The notes beneath the pieces were generated by a model. That model was given only the letters and a program-made list of their open reading frames with translations, made no database searches and was not told the origin of the DNA. Positions 5,210 to 6,179 of a stretch of 6,179 bases of DNA are shown here, in pieces (within the stretch, counting starts at the first letter, position 1; each line of letters starts with the position of its first letter). The position numbers and the translations under genes were made by a program. Source of the DNA: Ignavibacteriota bacterium (GTDB lineage Bacteria; Bacteroidota; Ignavibacteria; Tepidaquicellales; Tepidaquicellaceae); the NCBI GenBank assembly GCA_003158365.1, contig PMIW01000075.1, positions 817 through 6,995 on the forward strand. Reading direction: 5' to 3'.

Positions 5210-5417
5210 TAGATGTATGTTGGATATTTATAAAACTAATCGTATTTTATTACAAATTCTATGAATAAAGCACGCCGAACCTGAGAAAATGGAAATTTAA
5301 TCTGTATTATTTACGGAAAATCAACAAAAAGGTTATCCCGTACTAACAGATATTTAACTACTCTTAATGTTGATTAATAACTATTTATTAACTATTTTTA
5401 GACAAAAAACAAACCCT
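5210..5417. promoter_or_regulatory. divergent intergenic region with candidate promoter at 5370-5401
   Basis: This 208-base AT-rich gap separates the minus-strand transmembrane gene from the forward lipoprotein pair, so it must hold both promoters. For the forward side, TTG (5370-5372), a 20-base spacer and TATTTTTA (5393-5400) nearly fit the Bacteroidota pattern TTG-N19-21-TAnnTTTG (last base A, not G), placing a start about ten bases before the ATG at 5418. For the reverse side only a near match is seen on the minus strand around 5258-5272 (TAGAATTTG, spacing off by one). No strong hairpin or riboswitch-like structure was noticed. Confidence 0.35.
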
Positions 5418-5804
5418 ATGAGTTTAAAATATAAAGTCTTCAAATTTATACTGTTAAGTACCCTGCTTTGGTTCCCGTTTATAGGGTCGGATTGTAATAA
5501 ATCTTCCTCAACTCCGTCCAGTGTTATCGGAAGCTGGGAACTTGTAAAAATGCTCGGCAATGCACAGGATGTTTGCCTAGGGGAAACTGCGGATTTCCAG
5601 ACTTCGGGAAATGCGACTCTTACCTGTCCGAATTCCACTCCTGTACAAAAAACATATACTTATTCGGCTGATATTCTTACTTATACACAAACCGGCCTGA
5701 GCTATTCTGTTGCCTTTAAAACTGAAAACGGAATTCAAAAAATGGTTTTAACAGGAAGAAACGGCGTTGACAGGGAATTAACTTATGACCAACTTTCAAA
5801 ATAA
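5418..5804 (+). CDS. lipocalin-like lipoprotein
   Basis: From ATG 5418 this is a 128-residue exported protein: MSLKYKVFKFILLSTLLWFPFIGSDC gives a basic start, a hydrophobic core and a likely lipid-attachment cysteine at 26, followed by a Ser/Thr/Pro linker (NKSSSTPSS). Asp directly before Cys is unusual for a lipobox, so lipidation is probable but not certain. The mature part begins IGSWELVKM, then has C53...F60 and C70, and a run of beta-strand-like stretches. This matches the small 'lipocalin-like' proteins common in Bacteroidota (G-x-W-x-L-V opening, then C...F..nG). An upstream in-frame ATG at 5367 would add 17 residues ahead of the signal and would lie upstream of the candidate promoter, so I prefer 5418. 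The next gene starts 13 bases after its stop, suggesting co-transcription. The ligand is unknown. Confidence 0.75.
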   Translation: MSLKYKVFKFILLSTLLWFPFIGSDCNKSSSTPSSVIGSWELVKMLGNAQDVCLGETADFQTSGNATLTCPNSTPVQKTYTYSADILTYTQTGLSYSVAFKTENGIQKMVLTGRNGVDRELTYDQLSK

Positions 5805-5817
5805 TAAAAATTTTAAA

Positions 5818-6179
5818 ATGAAAATAAAATATTCTCCATTTATATTTATTATTCTTGCTGTCATTTCAGGTTTTCTCGGTAATTCATTTTTAAAAAATGA
5901 AAATACTGTAACCGGCAGGACATCAATTCCTGAACCCGTAAAAAGCGTAAAGGAAATTATAGCAGAGAAAAAAGTAAATTCGAAATTTGATAATGTAAGG
6001 CTTTTCGATTTTAAAACAACCGATGCAAAAACAGGCGGACTCGATAAATATATGAAGACCTGTACAATGCTCGGTCTGAAAACCGCTAATCTCAGAGAAC
6101 TGGTAAACTCCAAAAAAGAAAATATAGTTATTGAAATTCCTCTCGGCGGAAAGGCTCCCGTTAGTTTCGAGCTTACTAA
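5818..6179 (+). CDS. N-terminus of an exported protein, cut by window end
   Basis: An open frame runs from ATG 5818 to the window end with no stop (120 full codons plus two bases). It starts MKIKYSPFIFIILAVISGFLGNSF, a convincing signal peptide (hydrophobic core about 6-21), followed by polar Lys-rich sequence and ending …NIVIEIPLGGKAPVSFELT. Codon and base composition match the preceding gene, 13 bases upstream, so the two likely form an operon. The closing strand-turn-strand phrase (IxIPLggkapVsFeL) recalls the start of propeptides in secreted Bacteroidota metalloproteases, but too little is present to assign a family. No sorting domain can be checked because the C-terminus is missing. A reverse-strand open frame across this region appears to be a shadow. 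Confidence 0.7.
   Translation, partial: MKIKYSPFIFIILAVISGFLGNSFLKNENTVTGRTSIPEPVKSVKEIIAEKKVNSKFDNVRLFDFKTTDAKTGGLDKYMKTCTMLGLKTANLRELVNSKKENIVIEIPLGGKAPVSFELT

Noticed and set aside
4354..5264. Plus-strand open frames opposite the transmembrane gene
   Set aside because: They overlap the minus-strand gene, whose six TM segments and family-like N-terminus are coherent; the plus-strand products are Cys/Ile-rich and unlike any family I know.
5367..5417. Upstream ATG start of the lipocalin-like protein
   Set aside because: It would put 17 extra residues before a clear signal peptide and would lie upstream of the best promoter candidate.
5796..6113. Minus-strand 105-residue open frame
   Set aside because: It lies opposite a plus-strand frame with a good signal peptide and matching codon use that continues past the window end.

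Overview
The window looks like chromosomal DNA of a Bacteroidota/Chlorobiota-type bacterium, most probably from the Ignavibacteria side. Three things support this: a tmRNA whose tag ends in AMAA (as I recall, a Chlorobi-type ending), a secreted protein with the NYPNPFN...GVYFYAL...KKLILLK type IX sorting domain that is very common in Ignavibacteria, and AT-rich DNA with few recognisable Shine-Dalgarno sites. The assignment is an inference from sequence style, not from a database search.

Layout. Positions 1-617 hold ssrA (tmRNA, 109-466), flanked on both sides by copies of one dispersed REP-like hairpin (1-24 and 480-504), with a perfect 10-bp inverted repeat just upstream. Positions 618-3106 form a strongly AT-rich, all-forward accessory-looking segment. 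It contains a secreted YCF48/BNR-repeat protein with a type IX sorting domain (618-1979), a compact REP/RAYT-type element (about 2000-2565) with an intact Y1 (HUH) transposase between mirrored nested hairpins, and an unrecognised small lipoprotein (2597-3106). From 3119 the base composition becomes more balanced. There follow a glycyl-radical-enzyme activase (radical SAM, 3119-4033, TTG start), a short intergenic 9-mer tandem repeat (4100-4138), and on the minus strand a stand-alone ABC-exporter transmembrane domain without an ATPase (4142-5209). After a divergent intergenic region comes a forward pair: a lipocalin-like lipoprotein (5418-5804) and the N-terminus of another exported protein that runs off the window (5818-6179).

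How the parts relate. There is no evident single pathway. The AT-rich cell-surface genes just 3' of ssrA resemble cargo at a tmRNA integration hotspot, but no attachment-site duplication or integrase is visible. The activase has no glycyl radical enzyme in the window, and the transmembrane protein has no nucleotide-binding partner here. The best candidate for an under-described system is the REP/RAYT element: two different hairpin classes nested in mirror image around the transposase, one of them overlapping the 3' end of its coding sequence.
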